Assembly (NCBI GenBank): GCA_005223185.1
Contig: NJBN01000001.1
Coordinates: 186,001 to 250,000 of the forward strand
Length of the DNA stretch: 64,000 bases
Direction: 5' to 3'
From: a candidate division LCP-89 bacterium B3_LCP
GTDB lineage: Bacteria; Electryoneota; B3-LCP
Made by a program: the position numbers and the translations under genes. A model generated the notes under the pieces. The model was not told where the DNA came from, made no database searches, and worked only from the letters and a program-made list of their open reading frames with translations. Shown in pieces: positions 27,149 through 35,636 of this stretch (within the stretch, counting starts at the first letter, position 1; each line of letters begins with the position of its first letter).

Positions 27149-28701
27149 GGCTTTAATTGTATGCTAATTTCTTTATCATCGATCATGATAACACCAGACC
27201 CTGAGTAATTTAAATTAACTTTCTCGCCTGACATTTCCATCTTGTTAAAATTATGTTGAGCGCTCTCAGAGAGTTCTAGATGTTTATCATCAATGATTAA
27301 GGAGGAGATTTCCTGTACGAAGAAGATAACTTTTCTCATGCTATCTTCCCAGTTATTCTGTTCTAATATTCCGGTGTCGTGTATATCCAGAAGAAGCAGT
27401 TTGTTCTTAAGAACGTAAACGTTGAAGTGACTGCGCAATTCCTGTGTGCCCTGATCAACTAACCACTTCTTCGCAGAAGAAGAGCGCGACCTGCTCAAAC
27501 CGTTCCTGCTGACTTCGATTTCTATCCGGTAGCCGGATTGCCGGTTAAAGGTCTGTAGTTCCTCGTTGAAGCCTTCCGTGTACTCATCGATCAGTTCCTC
27601 CGTCTCTTTAAGACTCTGGTCGAAATTGTAGTCAGCCTTTATTTGTTTTAGAAGCTTTTCAGATTCGCTGGCTTCCCATCCGAACTCCTCTTGCATGAGT
27701 TTAACGAAAGCGAATTCGGTTCCGGCTGCTTGAGCTTTACTCTTCCAGTCAATACCGAAGTAATCCGCTAGAAAACCCTGGGCGGCGCCTACGGAATAAA
27801 TTCTGTTGCGAGGTACGTCTTCAGGCGAAATCGAGTTGCCGGTGAGCCTGTTTTCAAATATCTGCAGGAGATAATCCGGCATTGATATCGAGGAGAAATC
27901 ATCTAACAGCGATGTGGCCACATCTTTCAATGAGGATGAATAGTGTAAATCGGTCATCAGGCTGATGCATTTCAGTTCAACGTATTTGGCGGTGCCTTCA
28001 TTGATTTCCTGCCCCTGTTCATATTGGGCGATAAAGGGATCACCGCTTTCCCAGCGGTGTTGGCGTACTGCGGCGAACTGTTGTGCGTATTGGCGGCACT
28101 TTGCAGGATCATCCGCTTCCATACTCCGTAGCGCATCCATCAGCAGGCGCATTTCCAGGTAAGCCCACGCAGTGTTTTCGCTGTCCTGGATGGGATATTT
28201 CTCCTCTCTCGCCCAGGGGATTTCACCGAAAGCCTCAAATTGATATTCGTGGAAGGCTTCATGCACGATGAAGGCAAAGAGGTCGACGATAGATCTATTC
28301 ACATACGGAACCGCTACCACTATCACGGTGTCCACTTTCTGATAAAAGCCTAACTGTCCCACTAAATCTCGATATTGACCAGAGTGGAAGAGAACCTCCG
28401 TTCCCATGCTGGGCCAGTCTGACGGATATGAAGTGAAACCCTCCACTTCCCCGTCATAATTGAGCAGAAGCGCCCATTTTTCAGGCATATAGAATATAAA
28501 AGGTATCTCCGCCAGATTATAACCAGACCAGACTGTATCCTGGAATTGCTGGAAGAGCTTGATAACTCCTTCGCACGCTTTTAGAGCCTTGATGTCATGT
28601 TCTGTAAACGTTTCATCTTCAGCGAACAGTGAGGTTGTGGATAAGCACAACGCCGCTATTATCAAGGCGATTATGGGAATAAAACTTATGTTGCGTCTCA
28701 T
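27145..28701 (-). CDS. Secreted HEAFH metallopeptidase-like protein
   Basis: The 518-aa protein has an N-terminal signal peptide (FIPIIALIIAALCLSTTSLF). Around residue 147 it carries HEAFHEYQ, a HExxH zinc motif, and about 80 residues later INEGTAKYVE, whose Glu fits the third zinc ligand of a gluzincin. This layout supports a secreted zinc metallopeptidase. I do not recognise the exact family, and the last 150 residues, beta-rich, have no known match. It is coupled by a 4-nt overlap to the C69 dipeptidase, suggesting joint peptide breakdown in the periplasm. Other readings, such as a non-peptidase zinc protein, remain possible. Confidence 0.75.
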   Translation of the reverse strand: MRRNISFIPIIALIIAALCLSTTSLFAEDETFTEHDIKALKACEGVIKLFQQFQDTVWSGYNLAEIPFIFYMPEKWALLLNYDGEVEGFTSYPSDWPSMGTEVLFHSGQYRDLVGQLGFYQKVDTVIVVAVPYVNRSIVDLFAFIVHEAFHEYQFEAFGEIPWAREEKYPIQDSENTAWAYLEMRLLMDALRSMEADDPAKCRQYAQQFAAVRQHRWESGDPFIAQYEQGQEINEGTAKYVELKCISLMTDLHYSSSLKDVATSLLDDFSSISMPDYLLQIFENRLTGNSISPEDVPRNRIYSVGAAQGFLADYFGIDWKSKAQAAGTEFAFVKLMQEEFGWEASESEKLLKQIKADYNFDQSLKETEELIDEYTEGFNEELQTFNRQSGYRIEIEVSRNGLSRSRSSSAKKWLVDQGTQELRSHFNVYVLKNKLLLLDIHDTGILEQNNWEDSMRKVIFFVQEISSLIIDDKHLELSESAQHNFNKMEMSGEKVNLNYSGSGVIMIDDKEISIQLKP

Positions 28702-28747
28702 GGTAGAACTCCTATGCCATCAACTATTTGGGGCGTTCATACTGTTT

Positions 28748-29620
28748 TCACCACCCTCGTTCCATGAGGTCGAACAGTTCCAGCAGACGGTCTAAGTCTT
28801 CGTCACTATAGTATTCAATCTGGATGGTGCCTCCTTTGCCTTTCTTATAGTTGAGACGCACATGTGTGCCTAACAGGTTACGCAAGCGCTCCTCTATCTG
28901 GGAAAGATGCGAGGGACGCCGCGACGTTGAAGTTGTGGGCGCATGGTGCGGAGTCAGTTTCTTTGCCGCTAATTCCGCTTTGCGGACTGATAGCCCTTCC
29001 TTGATTATCCGCTTCCAGAGTTGTACCTGTCTCTCCCTGTCATCGAAAGACAGAATAGCGCGGGCATGACCTGCTGTAATAGTACCATTACGCAGGCTGA
29101 CCTGAACATCACGGGGAAGGTTTAAAAGCCGCAAGGTGTTGGCAACGGCAGCGCGGCTCTTACCGACGCGCTCGGCTATCAGTTCCTGCGTCAAACCGTA
29201 TTCATTCGCCAGGCGGTGAAAGCCTTTTGCCTGTTCCAGAGCGTTTAAGTCCTCACGCTGCAGGTTTTCGATCAGCGCCAATTCCAGCGCTTCGGAACCG
29301 TCTTTGACTTCGGTTATGAAAGCCGGTATTCTATCTATATTCACTAACTTGCAGGCGCGTAGCCTCCTCTCACCCGCGATAAGTTCGAATTCGTCACCTG
29401 CCCTTTTGACAATGATGGGCTGCACTACACCTTTTTCTTTTATGGACTGAGCTAGTTCCTGCAGGGAATCCTTATCGAATTCTGAACGAGGCTGCTGAGG
29501 ATTGGCGTGCACTTTGTCCACTTCAATTTCGGCGAAGCGGGGTGATCTGCCACCTAAATCGGCTCCTTCGGGTAATAGCGCGGCTAATCCTCTGCCTAAT
29601 CTGGTCTCTTTATTACTCAT
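28748..29620 (-). CDS. parB: Chromosome partition protein ParB
   Basis: ParB binds parS sites, loads CTP and forms the centromere complex. The 290-aa protein starts LGRGLAALLP, has the CTP-binding ParB/Srx region (NPQQPRSEFDKDSLQELAQS, GERRLRACKL), then the HTH (LTQELIAERVGKSRAAVAN) and a C-terminal dimerisation region. It overlaps parA by 8 nt. The pair is chromosomal type. The usual gidA/gidB neighbours are absent, and no perfect parS palindrome was found by eye in this window. Confidence 0.95.
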   Translation of the reverse strand: MSNKETRLGRGLAALLPEGADLGGRSPRFAEIEVDKVHANPQQPRSEFDKDSLQELAQSIKEKGVVQPIIVKRAGDEFELIAGERRLRACKLVNIDRIPAFITEVKDGSEALELALIENLQREDLNALEQAKGFHRLANEYGLTQELIAERVGKSRAAVANTLRLLNLPRDVQVSLRNGTITAGHARAILSFDDRERQVQLWKRIIKEGLSVRKAELAAKKLTPHHAPTTSTSRRPSHLSQIEERLRNLLGTHVRLNYKKGKGGTIQIEYYSDEDLDRLLELFDLMERGW

Positions 29621-30374
29621 TCTCGATAATCTCCTGAGCGAGTGATAGATAGTTCTGGGCGCCCCGAGAAGTTATGTCGTGGAAGATGATCGGCTGACCG
29701 AAGGAGGGCGCCTCGGACAGCTTGACGTTGCGGTAAATCACCGATTCGAAGACTTTGTCGTTGAAGAACTTCTTCACGTCTTCCGATACCTGTTTGGAGA
29801 GATTCAAGCGCGAATCGAACATGGTCAATAGCACCCCTTCTATCTCCAGTCTGTTGTTCAAATGTTTCTGCACTAAACGAACTGTGTTCAGCAGTTGGCT
29901 TATGCCCTCCAGCGCGTAATATTCACACTGTATGGGAATCAGAACGGAATCGGCGGCGGTCAATCCGTTCAGAGTTAAAAGGCTCAAAGAGGGCGGACAA
30001 TCCATGATTACGTAATCGAAATCGTGCCGTATTTGCTGCAGAGACCGGCGCAATACGTGTTCTCTGCTTTCAACTGGCACCAGCTCTATCTCCGCTCCCA
30101 CCAACTTAATATCTGAAGGGATTAATTTCAGATGTTCCAAGCTGGTATCATGAATAATTTCCTGCGGATTCAGATTCTCAATCAGCACTTCATAAATAGT
30201 CTTATCACGCTTATCCGCAGTGATACCTAATCCCGAACTGGCATTAGCCTGAGGATCGATATCCACCAATAGCGTTTTCCTCTCCGCTGCTGCTAAGAAG
30301 CAGGAGAGATTGATAGCGGTGGTCGTTTTTCCCACGCCGCCTTTCTGGTTGGCGACGGCTATTACTCGGCTCAT
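29613..30374 (-). CDS. parA: Chromosome partition ATPase ParA (Soj)
   Basis: ParA is the Walker-type ATPase that drives origin segregation with ParB. The 253-aa protein has the deviant Walker A NQKGGVGKTTTAINLS, the LLVDIDPQANASSGLG Walker A' segment and IMDCPPSLSLLTLN. The length and motifs are those of chromosomal Soj. It is the first gene of the parAB-peptidase-trk run on the minus strand. A fold-back repeat (30405-30494) lies just upstream and separates it from the methyltransferase gene. Confidence 0.95.
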   Translation of the reverse strand: MSRVIAVANQKGGVGKTTTAINLSCFLAAAERKTLLVDIDPQANASSGLGITADKRDKTIYEVLIENLNPQEIIHDTSLEHLKLIPSDIKLVGAEIELVPVESREHVLRRSLQQIRHDFDYVIMDCPPSLSLLTLNGLTAADSVLIPIQCEYYALEGISQLLNTVRLVQKHLNNRLEIEGVLLTMFDSRLNLSKQVSEDVKKFFNDKVFESVIYRNVKLSEAPSFGQPIIFHDITSRGAQNYLSLAQEIIENE

Positions 30375-30404
30375 ATTAGTTTTTAGATGATATTACTTTT
30401 GTCA

Positions 30405-30494
30405 GAACCGCGGATGGACACAGATTACACAGATGACGCGGATAAATATCCGTGCAATCCGCGACATCCGCGATCATCCGTGGTTCCGACTATT
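30405..30494 (-). repeat. Fold-back repeat, copy A
   Basis: This ~90-bp imperfect palindrome carries GAACCGCGGAT at one end and ATCCGTGGTTCCGAC at the other. It lies just downstream of the minus-strand methyltransferase stop. It shares the TCCGTGGTTCCGACTATTT end with copy C. The interior is diverged from copies B and C, so it is an older copy. Confidence 0.8.
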
Positions 30495-30496
30495 TA

Positions 30497-32104
30497 CTAC
30501 AATAATTTAAGTGTCTTCTCTTTTTCTCTTATCTCTCGATTGGCTCTCTTTAGGGTTTCATGCCATTGTGGGAGATCAGGTTTTTTACCCTCGAATAATT
30601 CTTTTATGGTGACGATCTGCATGACTGGGAACTCTAAATCAACACCAGGGATTTTCCATTTCCCCATAGCGGCAGCTTCTGACAACATCCCCTTCGTCGG
30701 TGGTTTAAGAGCGATGATAATTCCCATAGGCGCTTTATCGCGTTCGAGAACAGCTTTCAGCTCGCGCACGTCTTTGGGTTGATAAGCGCCCCCTTTGACC
30801 GAAATGATGATCTTCTGGTAATTGCTCTTTCCATCTTTGAAGAAGAGCAATCCGTCCACCCCCTTGTCGCCCCCACCTTTGCTCTTGTAGGGTTGTCCAC
30901 TTAACAGAGATACAGCCCAGGCTTCGAACTGGAAAGGGGATTGTTTAAATAGCTGTTCGGCGTCATATACTGATTTGGGTTCACCGATAACCTCGAATTT
31001 GGAATCGGGAAAATGATCTGCCATACGCTTCTTGATTAGGGCAATGGCTAGATGAGTAACGTCGATCCCGATCCAATTTCGGTTTAACTTCTCCGCCGCT
31101 GCAATCGCAGTACCGCAGCCACAGAAGGGATCAAGGACGACATCGCCTTCGTTAGAAGAAGTTTGGATAATCCGCTCAAGTAGCGTAATAGGCTTCTGAG
31201 TAGGGTAACCAAGGCGTTCCTTAGCGAATGATGAAATAGGATTAATATCCATCCAAATATCCTGTAAAGAATTACCAGGCATTTCGTCTAAATAACGTTT
31301 ATAGCGAGGAACATTTCCTGGTTTCTGTTGGACAATCCTTCCCTCCGAAATAAGATGCTGCATTTTCTCTTTTGAAAATCTCCAATATCGCGAAATCCCC
31401 ATTATTTCGTATTTTGGATTGCCTTTGGCAGCTCCTCCTGGCCCTGCTATATTATCAAGCGTATAGCGTTTTCCGGTATCTTTGTCGACATATTTATAAA
31501 TTTTCTCTATGTAGGTTTGGTCATATGGTTGATATAATTGGTTCCATTTGTACTTATCGGTTTTTGTGTAATATAAGAGAATGTCGTGTAATCGCCCAAA
31601 ATGCTTTGCTCCCTGAATGAAATCACTATGTGCCGTTGATCTCTTCCATATGATTTCATTATTAAATAGAGTTATTCCGAATATCTGATCCATCAAAATT
31701 TTCAAATAATGACTGGCTGTAGGATCACAGTGAAGGTAAATGGAGCCGGTCTTTTTCAACACTCGGTGAAGTTCCACCAGCCTTATTGCCATCATAGTCA
31801 GGTAAGCCATGAGGTTATTGATCCCCATGAATTCCCGGAAGGCTTGCATCATGTTCTGCAACTGGGCAGGGTAGGCTCCGCTCATAATCTCATCGAACGC
31901 CTTCTGAGTCTCTTCCGTCCAGGTCCAGGAATCTTCGAAAGCCTGTATCTGAGCAGCGGAGTCCAAACCGGTCTTATCCTGAAAGATGACGTTATACGCC
32001 CGCTTGGAATTGAACGGCGGATCCAAATAGATCAGATCCACAGATTCATCCTTGACATGCTTGCGCAGGATGTCTAAGTTGTCGCCGTAATAGAGAGAGT
32101 TCAT
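30497..32104 (-). CDS. Beta-class DNA methyltransferase with Mrr-like nuclease tail
   Basis: The 535-aa protein methylates adenine N6 or cytosine N4 in DNA by family. Motif IV comes first (DPPF, residues 28-31) and motif I later (DPFCGCG, residues 325-331), the order of beta-class enzymes. After about residue 385 a second domain has the pattern of an Mrr/PD-(D/E)xK nuclease: EAWAVSLL, then GVDGLLFF, then IISVKGG with Lys437. This could make it a self-contained modification-restriction enzyme, or the tail may only aid target binding. It starts 15 nt after a second PD-ExK gene, so the pair looks like a type II restriction-modification system. The target sequence is unknown. Confidence 0.85.
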   Translation of the reverse strand: MNSLYYGDNLDILRKHVKDESVDLIYLDPPFNSKRAYNVIFQDKTGLDSAAQIQAFEDSWTWTEETQKAFDEIMSGAYPAQLQNMMQAFREFMGINNLMAYLTMMAIRLVELHRVLKKTGSIYLHCDPTASHYLKILMDQIFGITLFNNEIIWKRSTAHSDFIQGAKHFGRLHDILLYYTKTDKYKWNQLYQPYDQTYIEKIYKYVDKDTGKRYTLDNIAGPGGAAKGNPKYEIMGISRYWRFSKEKMQHLISEGRIVQQKPGNVPRYKRYLDEMPGNSLQDIWMDINPISSFAKERLGYPTQKPITLLERIIQTSSNEGDVVLDPFCGCGTAIAAAEKLNRNWIGIDVTHLAIALIKKRMADHFPDSKFEVIGEPKSVYDAEQLFKQSPFQFEAWAVSLLSGQPYKSKGGGDKGVDGLLFFKDGKSNYQKIIISVKGGAYQPKDVRELKAVLERDKAPMGIIIALKPPTKGMLSEAAAMGKWKIPGVDLEFPVMQIVTIKELFEGKKPDLPQWHETLKRANREIREKEKTLKLL

Positions 32105-32119
32105 GTGATTTTTTATTGA

Positions 32120-32800
32120 CTAAAGTCCAAAATACGTCTTTACCAGAAAATGCCAACCATTAATTTGGTTAAACCTTTCAAGTACTATAGTGGATATAGG
32201 TATAACTGCTGATTCGATCCTGTAGAAATATACATCACGTCTTTGACTTATGTTGAAGTCAGTACTGAGGAAAAGAACACCATTCAGCTTTTCAATGCCA
32301 GGATATTTCTGTTCTGTAGTGAGCTCTTCAACTTTGTTTATTGCTGTTTGCACAATAGAATCATCAATGCAATGTGGGCTACTGCTTGCGATGACCAATA
32401 TATTTGGCTTACCGTCAATAAATTGATTTACCTTTTCGATTGCGGTATCAACAATCTGATCCCAAGGATCTTTTTTGGTTTCCCCAATATTTGTTAACAT
32501 GCCCTTTATCGCCTCCATTTTTTCCTGATCAATTCGATCCTGGTCTTTAAAGCGAAAATGCTTCACTTCAGCATAGAATTCATTATTATCAAGAAAAAGA
32601 CGCAAGTCCGGACTATCTCTCATTTCTACAGAGAATCCATGGTGAAGAAATAGTAATGCGGCATAATCTTCACATTTTAGGTCGTCAAACTGGAGGTTAT
32701 CGTTTCTATTATCTTCGAGCTTCCTTATGTAACTGTCAACGTTTATCGCTCCCAGCTCACTTAGCTTATTCCGTATGATATCAATGAATTCCTGGTGCAT
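32120..32800 (-). CDS. Candidate restriction endonuclease, PD-ExK fold
   Basis: The 226-aa protein is not a recognised named enzyme. Residues 64-80 read PDL, then a gap, then EVK (Pro64-Asp65, Glu78, Lys80), which is the PD-(D/E)xK nuclease signature, and CEDYAALLFLHHGF before it fits the upstream helix of the fold. The ATG at 32800 is preceded by an AGGGA sequence at good spacing and is preferred over an in-frame TTG at 32836. It is visibly AT-richer than its neighbours, suggesting recent arrival. It lies 15 nt upstream of the methyltransferase on the same strand, so it is the likely restriction partner; this is inference. Confidence 0.65.
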   Translation of the reverse strand: MHQEFIDIIRNKLSELGAINVDSYIRKLEDNRNDNLQFDDLKCEDYAALLFLHHGFSVEMRDSPDLRLFLDNNEFYAEVKHFRFKDQDRIDQEKMEAIKGMLTNIGETKKDPWDQIVDTAIEKVNQFIDGKPNILVIASSSPHCIDDSIVQTAINKVEELTTEQKYPGIEKLNGVLFLSTDFNISQRRDVYFYRIESAVIPISTIVLERFNQINGWHFLVKTYFGL

Positions 32801-32854
32801 TTTCTTTCCCTGATTAACCAATTCTGCGACATACAAACTACCACCCTACCTTTC

Positions 32855-32948
32855 GTCTGAACCGCGGATTTTCGCAGATTTCACGGATCACACGTATTTA
32901 ATCCGCGCTATCCGTGTGATCCGTGTTCATCCGTGGTTCAGACTATTT
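32855..32948 (-). repeat. Fold-back repeat, copy B
   Basis: From 32855 to 32939 this copy is identical, base for base, to copy C (33376-33460), 85 bp. It is a long imperfect palindrome: the ends GTCTGAACCGCGGAT and ATCCGTGGTTC pair with few mismatches, and inner arms such as ACGGATCACACG and CGTGTGATCCGT also pair. It lies just downstream of the GxxExxY gene stop. A second partial end (GTTCCGACTATTT) follows. Confidence 0.9.
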
Positions 32949-32958
32949 GTAGTTCCGA

Positions 32959-33345
32959 CTATTTATGTGTCTTGATAAATCTCTTCCAGTTTAATCGTTT
33001 CTCACCGAAATTAATCAGCAAACCAATTTCCAGTTTGTAAGCTTCCAAGTAATTTATCATCTGAGCTTTATGCAGATCATCCAACTGGGAAATTGCCTTC
33101 AGCTCTACCATGATTAATTCCTCGACCAGGAAATCTACCCGGCGAGTACCGATATCCATACCCTTGTATTTAATGGGAATTTCTTTCTCTCTGTCGGATT
33201 TCAATCCCGCCTTTTCAAATTCAACTGCCAATGCCCGTTGATAAATCAATTCCTGAAAACCGCTCCCAATAGTATTATGCACCTCCATTGCACAACCTAT
33301 TATCTTTTCGGTTAATTCAGGGTACTTGAGTTTAGTGGTACTCAT
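32959..33345 (-). CDS. GxxExxY protein (PD-ExK-fold family)
   Basis: The 128-aa protein contains the family signature G-F-Q-E-L-I-Y at residues 29-35. Asp71 and the Glu81-Leu82-Lys83 triad (VELKA) fit the PD-(D/E)xK nuclease core. Function is unknown; members occur in many copies per genome in uncultured bacteria. The ATG at 33345 is chosen because the ORF extended upstream to 33405 would run into the repeat. The gene sits precisely between fold-back copies B and C. This arrangement suggests a mobile or recombining cassette. Confidence 0.85.
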   Translation of the reverse strand: MSTTKLKYPELTEKIIGCAMEVHNTIGSGFQELIYQRALAVEFEKAGLKSDREKEIPIKYKGMDIGTRRVDFLVEELIMVELKAISQLDDLHKAQMINYLEAYKLEIGLLINFGEKRLNWKRFIKTHK

Positions 33346-33375
33346 GTTAATTAAATTACTTATATGTGGTTTCCT

Positions 33376-33470
33376 GTCTGAACCGCGGATTTTCGCAGAT
33401 TTCACGGATCACACGTATTTAATCCGCGCTATCCGTGTGATCCGTGTTCATCCGTGGTTCCGACTATTTA
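33376..33470 (-). repeat. Fold-back repeat, copy C
   Basis: This copy is identical over 85 bp to copy B, 521 bp away in the same orientation. Its TCCGTGGTTCCGACTATTT end lies beyond the RecG stop codon. Read on the minus strand, the element begins AAATAGTCGGAACC shortly after each upstream gene's stop. Confidence 0.9.
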
Positions 33471-33484
33471 TTCATCCTTCCCTA

Positions 33485-35560
33485 TCAGCCAACATCCATC
33501 AACTCCATTCTGGGTCCATAGGCTTTTTCAAAATGTAATCGCAGCGGCTCAAACTGCCGCAGATCGGGGTCTTTGCTGACGAGGTCGAAAGCGTCCTTGC
33601 GCGCAACTTCCAGCAGCTCCCGGTCGTCAATGGGATCTGCGATCTTGAAATCAGGCGCGCCGTGCTGGCGTGTACCGAAGAATTCCCCGCCGCCACGAAT
33701 GCGCAGGTCCTCTTCAGCGATAATAAAGCCGTCCTCCGTCTGTTCCAGCACCGATAAACGTGCTTTCGCCTCTTTGGTCACCGGTGGATCGACTACCAGA
33801 ACGCAGACGCCGCGATGCTGTCCCCGTCCCACTCGCCCTCTTAATTGGTGAAGCTGGGACAGACCGAACCGCTGAGCCCCCATGACCGCCATGACCGTGG
33901 CGTTGGGCACGTCAATTCCCACTTCGATGACGGTGGTGCTGATTAAAAGATCGACGTCGCCTCGAGCGAACGCCGTCATCACCCGTTCTTTCTCTTCCGT
34001 CGGTAAACGCCCGTGCAGTAGCTCCAGGCGAAAATCCTTCATTATCCCGGATTTCAGCTCTTCGTAGGCGTCCACTGCAGCTTGCAGATCTAACTTCTCC
34101 GACTTTTCCACCAGCGGATAGACGACAAATCCCTGGCGTCCCTTGAGCAGTTCTTCTCTCAACTTGCTGAAGAATTCATCCCGCTTTCTCCCGCTGTAAA
34201 GGCGGGTTACAATCGGCTGTCGGTGCCCCGGGCGCTCCTTCAGTAGGGAAACGTCCAGGTCGCCATAGAGCGTCAGCGCCAACGACCTCGGTATCGGTGT
34301 GGCAGTCAGAACCAGAACGTCAGGCGTTTTACCTTTACGGCGGAGTTCCAGTCTCTGGGCAACTCCAAAGCGGTGTTGTTCATCTATGATAACCAGCCCC
34401 AGCTTGTGAAAATCCACCCCTTCCTGGATCAAAGCGTGAGTTCCTATAACAATCTGCGCCTCACCGTTATTTATCGCGGTCAGTTTTTCTCTTCTTTTGC
34501 CAGCGGGTAATCCTCCGATTAACAGGAGGGTACATATCCCTAACTTTTCAAAGAACGGTTTGAGAGTCCGGTAATGCTGCTCAGCTAAGACCTCCGTGGG
34601 CGCCATGAAGGCTCCCTGATAACCACCTTCCACCGCCATGGTTAAGGCAGTCATGGCAACCGCAGTCTTACCAGCCCCAACGTCTCCTTGCAGCAGGCGA
34701 TTCATAGGGTGTTCAGATTCCATGTCCTGTCTGACGTCCGTCAGGACGGAAAGCTGCCCCTGTGTCATTTCAAAGGGAAACTGCTTCAGTGCATTGCGTG
34801 TCAGGGCTCCCGGATGAGGGAATTGAATTCCTTTCTGGCGGTGTTTCCTCCTTATCTGTCGTAGCGCCAGAGTAATCTGGATAGCGAACAGCTCTTCGTA
34901 TTTCAGCCTCTTTAGAGCAGCATCCTTCTCCGGCATTTTCTTCGGAAAGTGAACTTGATGCAGTGCCCTCTCTCTGATCAGAAGCTTATGTTTAGTCCTC
35001 AAGTTCGGCGGCAGGATTTCTGGGACCATTCCTTTACTTAACTTCACACCTGCTGCAATCACCCGTCTAAACCCTAGGCTGTCAAGCCCAACTCTAGCCA
35101 GCACATCGGTAGAAGGATACAGAGAAATAATGGTGCCAGTCTTAGCACGCAGCCCCAAGTCTTCATCTTCATCCAAAAAATCAACTGCTGGGTGAGCCAT
35201 CTGCAGGTAATCTCTATGAAGCTTTGCCTTCCCTGAGAAGGCAACAGCCTGACCAACCTGAAAAGCTCCGCGCCAATAATTCAGACCCCGAAACCAGACA
35301 GCCCGTAGTGAACCGGTATCATCAACTATCCTAACTTCCAATCGCTGCCGATGGGCACCACCGCCAATAGTCTTAAAAGCCGCCACCTTTCCGACAACGG
35401 TAACTTCACGGTTTGAAAGATCCAGCGAATTTATAGGTACTATCAAAGATCGATCCAGGTAGCGCCGGGGGAGGTAGTACAACAGGTCGCGCAGGGTTTC
35501 AATCCCGATCCGCGCTAACTGCCGGGCACGTCCGGGGCCGACACCAGGTACGAACTGCAC
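33485..35560 (-). CDS. recG: ATP-dependent DNA helicase RecG
   Basis: RecG reverses stalled forks and remodels branched DNA. The 691-aa product has the wedge domain start (GVGPGRARQLARIGIETL), helicase motif I (LQGDVGAGKTAVAM), DEQHRFGV and the C-terminal TQEL-type region (RGGGEFFGTRQHG). The listed start is GTG 35560, the first canonical start. The in-frame upstream codons read SLDTE, extending the conserved RecG N-terminus, and an ATA at 35615-35617 has a GGAG Shine-Dalgarno 7 nt upstream. The real protein may therefore begin at 35617 (about 710 aa). It runs into fold-back copy C downstream. Confidence 0.95.
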   Translation of the reverse strand: MQFVPGVGPGRARQLARIGIETLRDLLYYLPRRYLDRSLIVPINSLDLSNREVTVVGKVAAFKTIGGGAHRQRLEVRIVDDTGSLRAVWFRGLNYWRGAFQVGQAVAFSGKAKLHRDYLQMAHPAVDFLDEDEDLGLRAKTGTIISLYPSTDVLARVGLDSLGFRRVIAAGVKLSKGMVPEILPPNLRTKHKLLIRERALHQVHFPKKMPEKDAALKRLKYEELFAIQITLALRQIRRKHRQKGIQFPHPGALTRNALKQFPFEMTQGQLSVLTDVRQDMESEHPMNRLLQGDVGAGKTAVAMTALTMAVEGGYQGAFMAPTEVLAEQHYRTLKPFFEKLGICTLLLIGGLPAGKRREKLTAINNGEAQIVIGTHALIQEGVDFHKLGLVIIDEQHRFGVAQRLELRRKGKTPDVLVLTATPIPRSLALTLYGDLDVSLLKERPGHRQPIVTRLYSGRKRDEFFSKLREELLKGRQGFVVYPLVEKSEKLDLQAAVDAYEELKSGIMKDFRLELLHGRLPTEEKERVMTAFARGDVDLLISTTVIEVGIDVPNATVMAVMGAQRFGLSQLHQLRGRVGRGQHRGVCVLVVDPPVTKEAKARLSVLEQTEDGFIIAEEDLRIRGGGEFFGTRQHGAPDFKIADPIDDRELLEVARKDAFDLVSKDPDLRQFEPLRLHFEKAYGPRMELMDVG

Positions 35561-35636
35561 CTCTGTATCGAGACTGCCGTACGGATGCTTCCTTTCGGTT
35601 TTCTCTGGTGAATCTATAACAACTCTCCGATGAACA

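Noticed and set aside
28748-30374. parS site or replication origin near parAB
   Set aside because: No palindrome close to TGTTTCACGTGAAACA, no DnaA-box cluster and no dnaA, gidA or rnpA neighbours were seen.
30387-30782. An open frame of 131 codons on the plus strand
   Set aside because: Its first third reads through fold-back copy A and the rest is antisense to the methyltransferase gene.
33346-33405. A longer GxxExxY start at 33405
   Set aside because: The extra 20 codons lie partly in the fold-back repeat C and lack family similarity.
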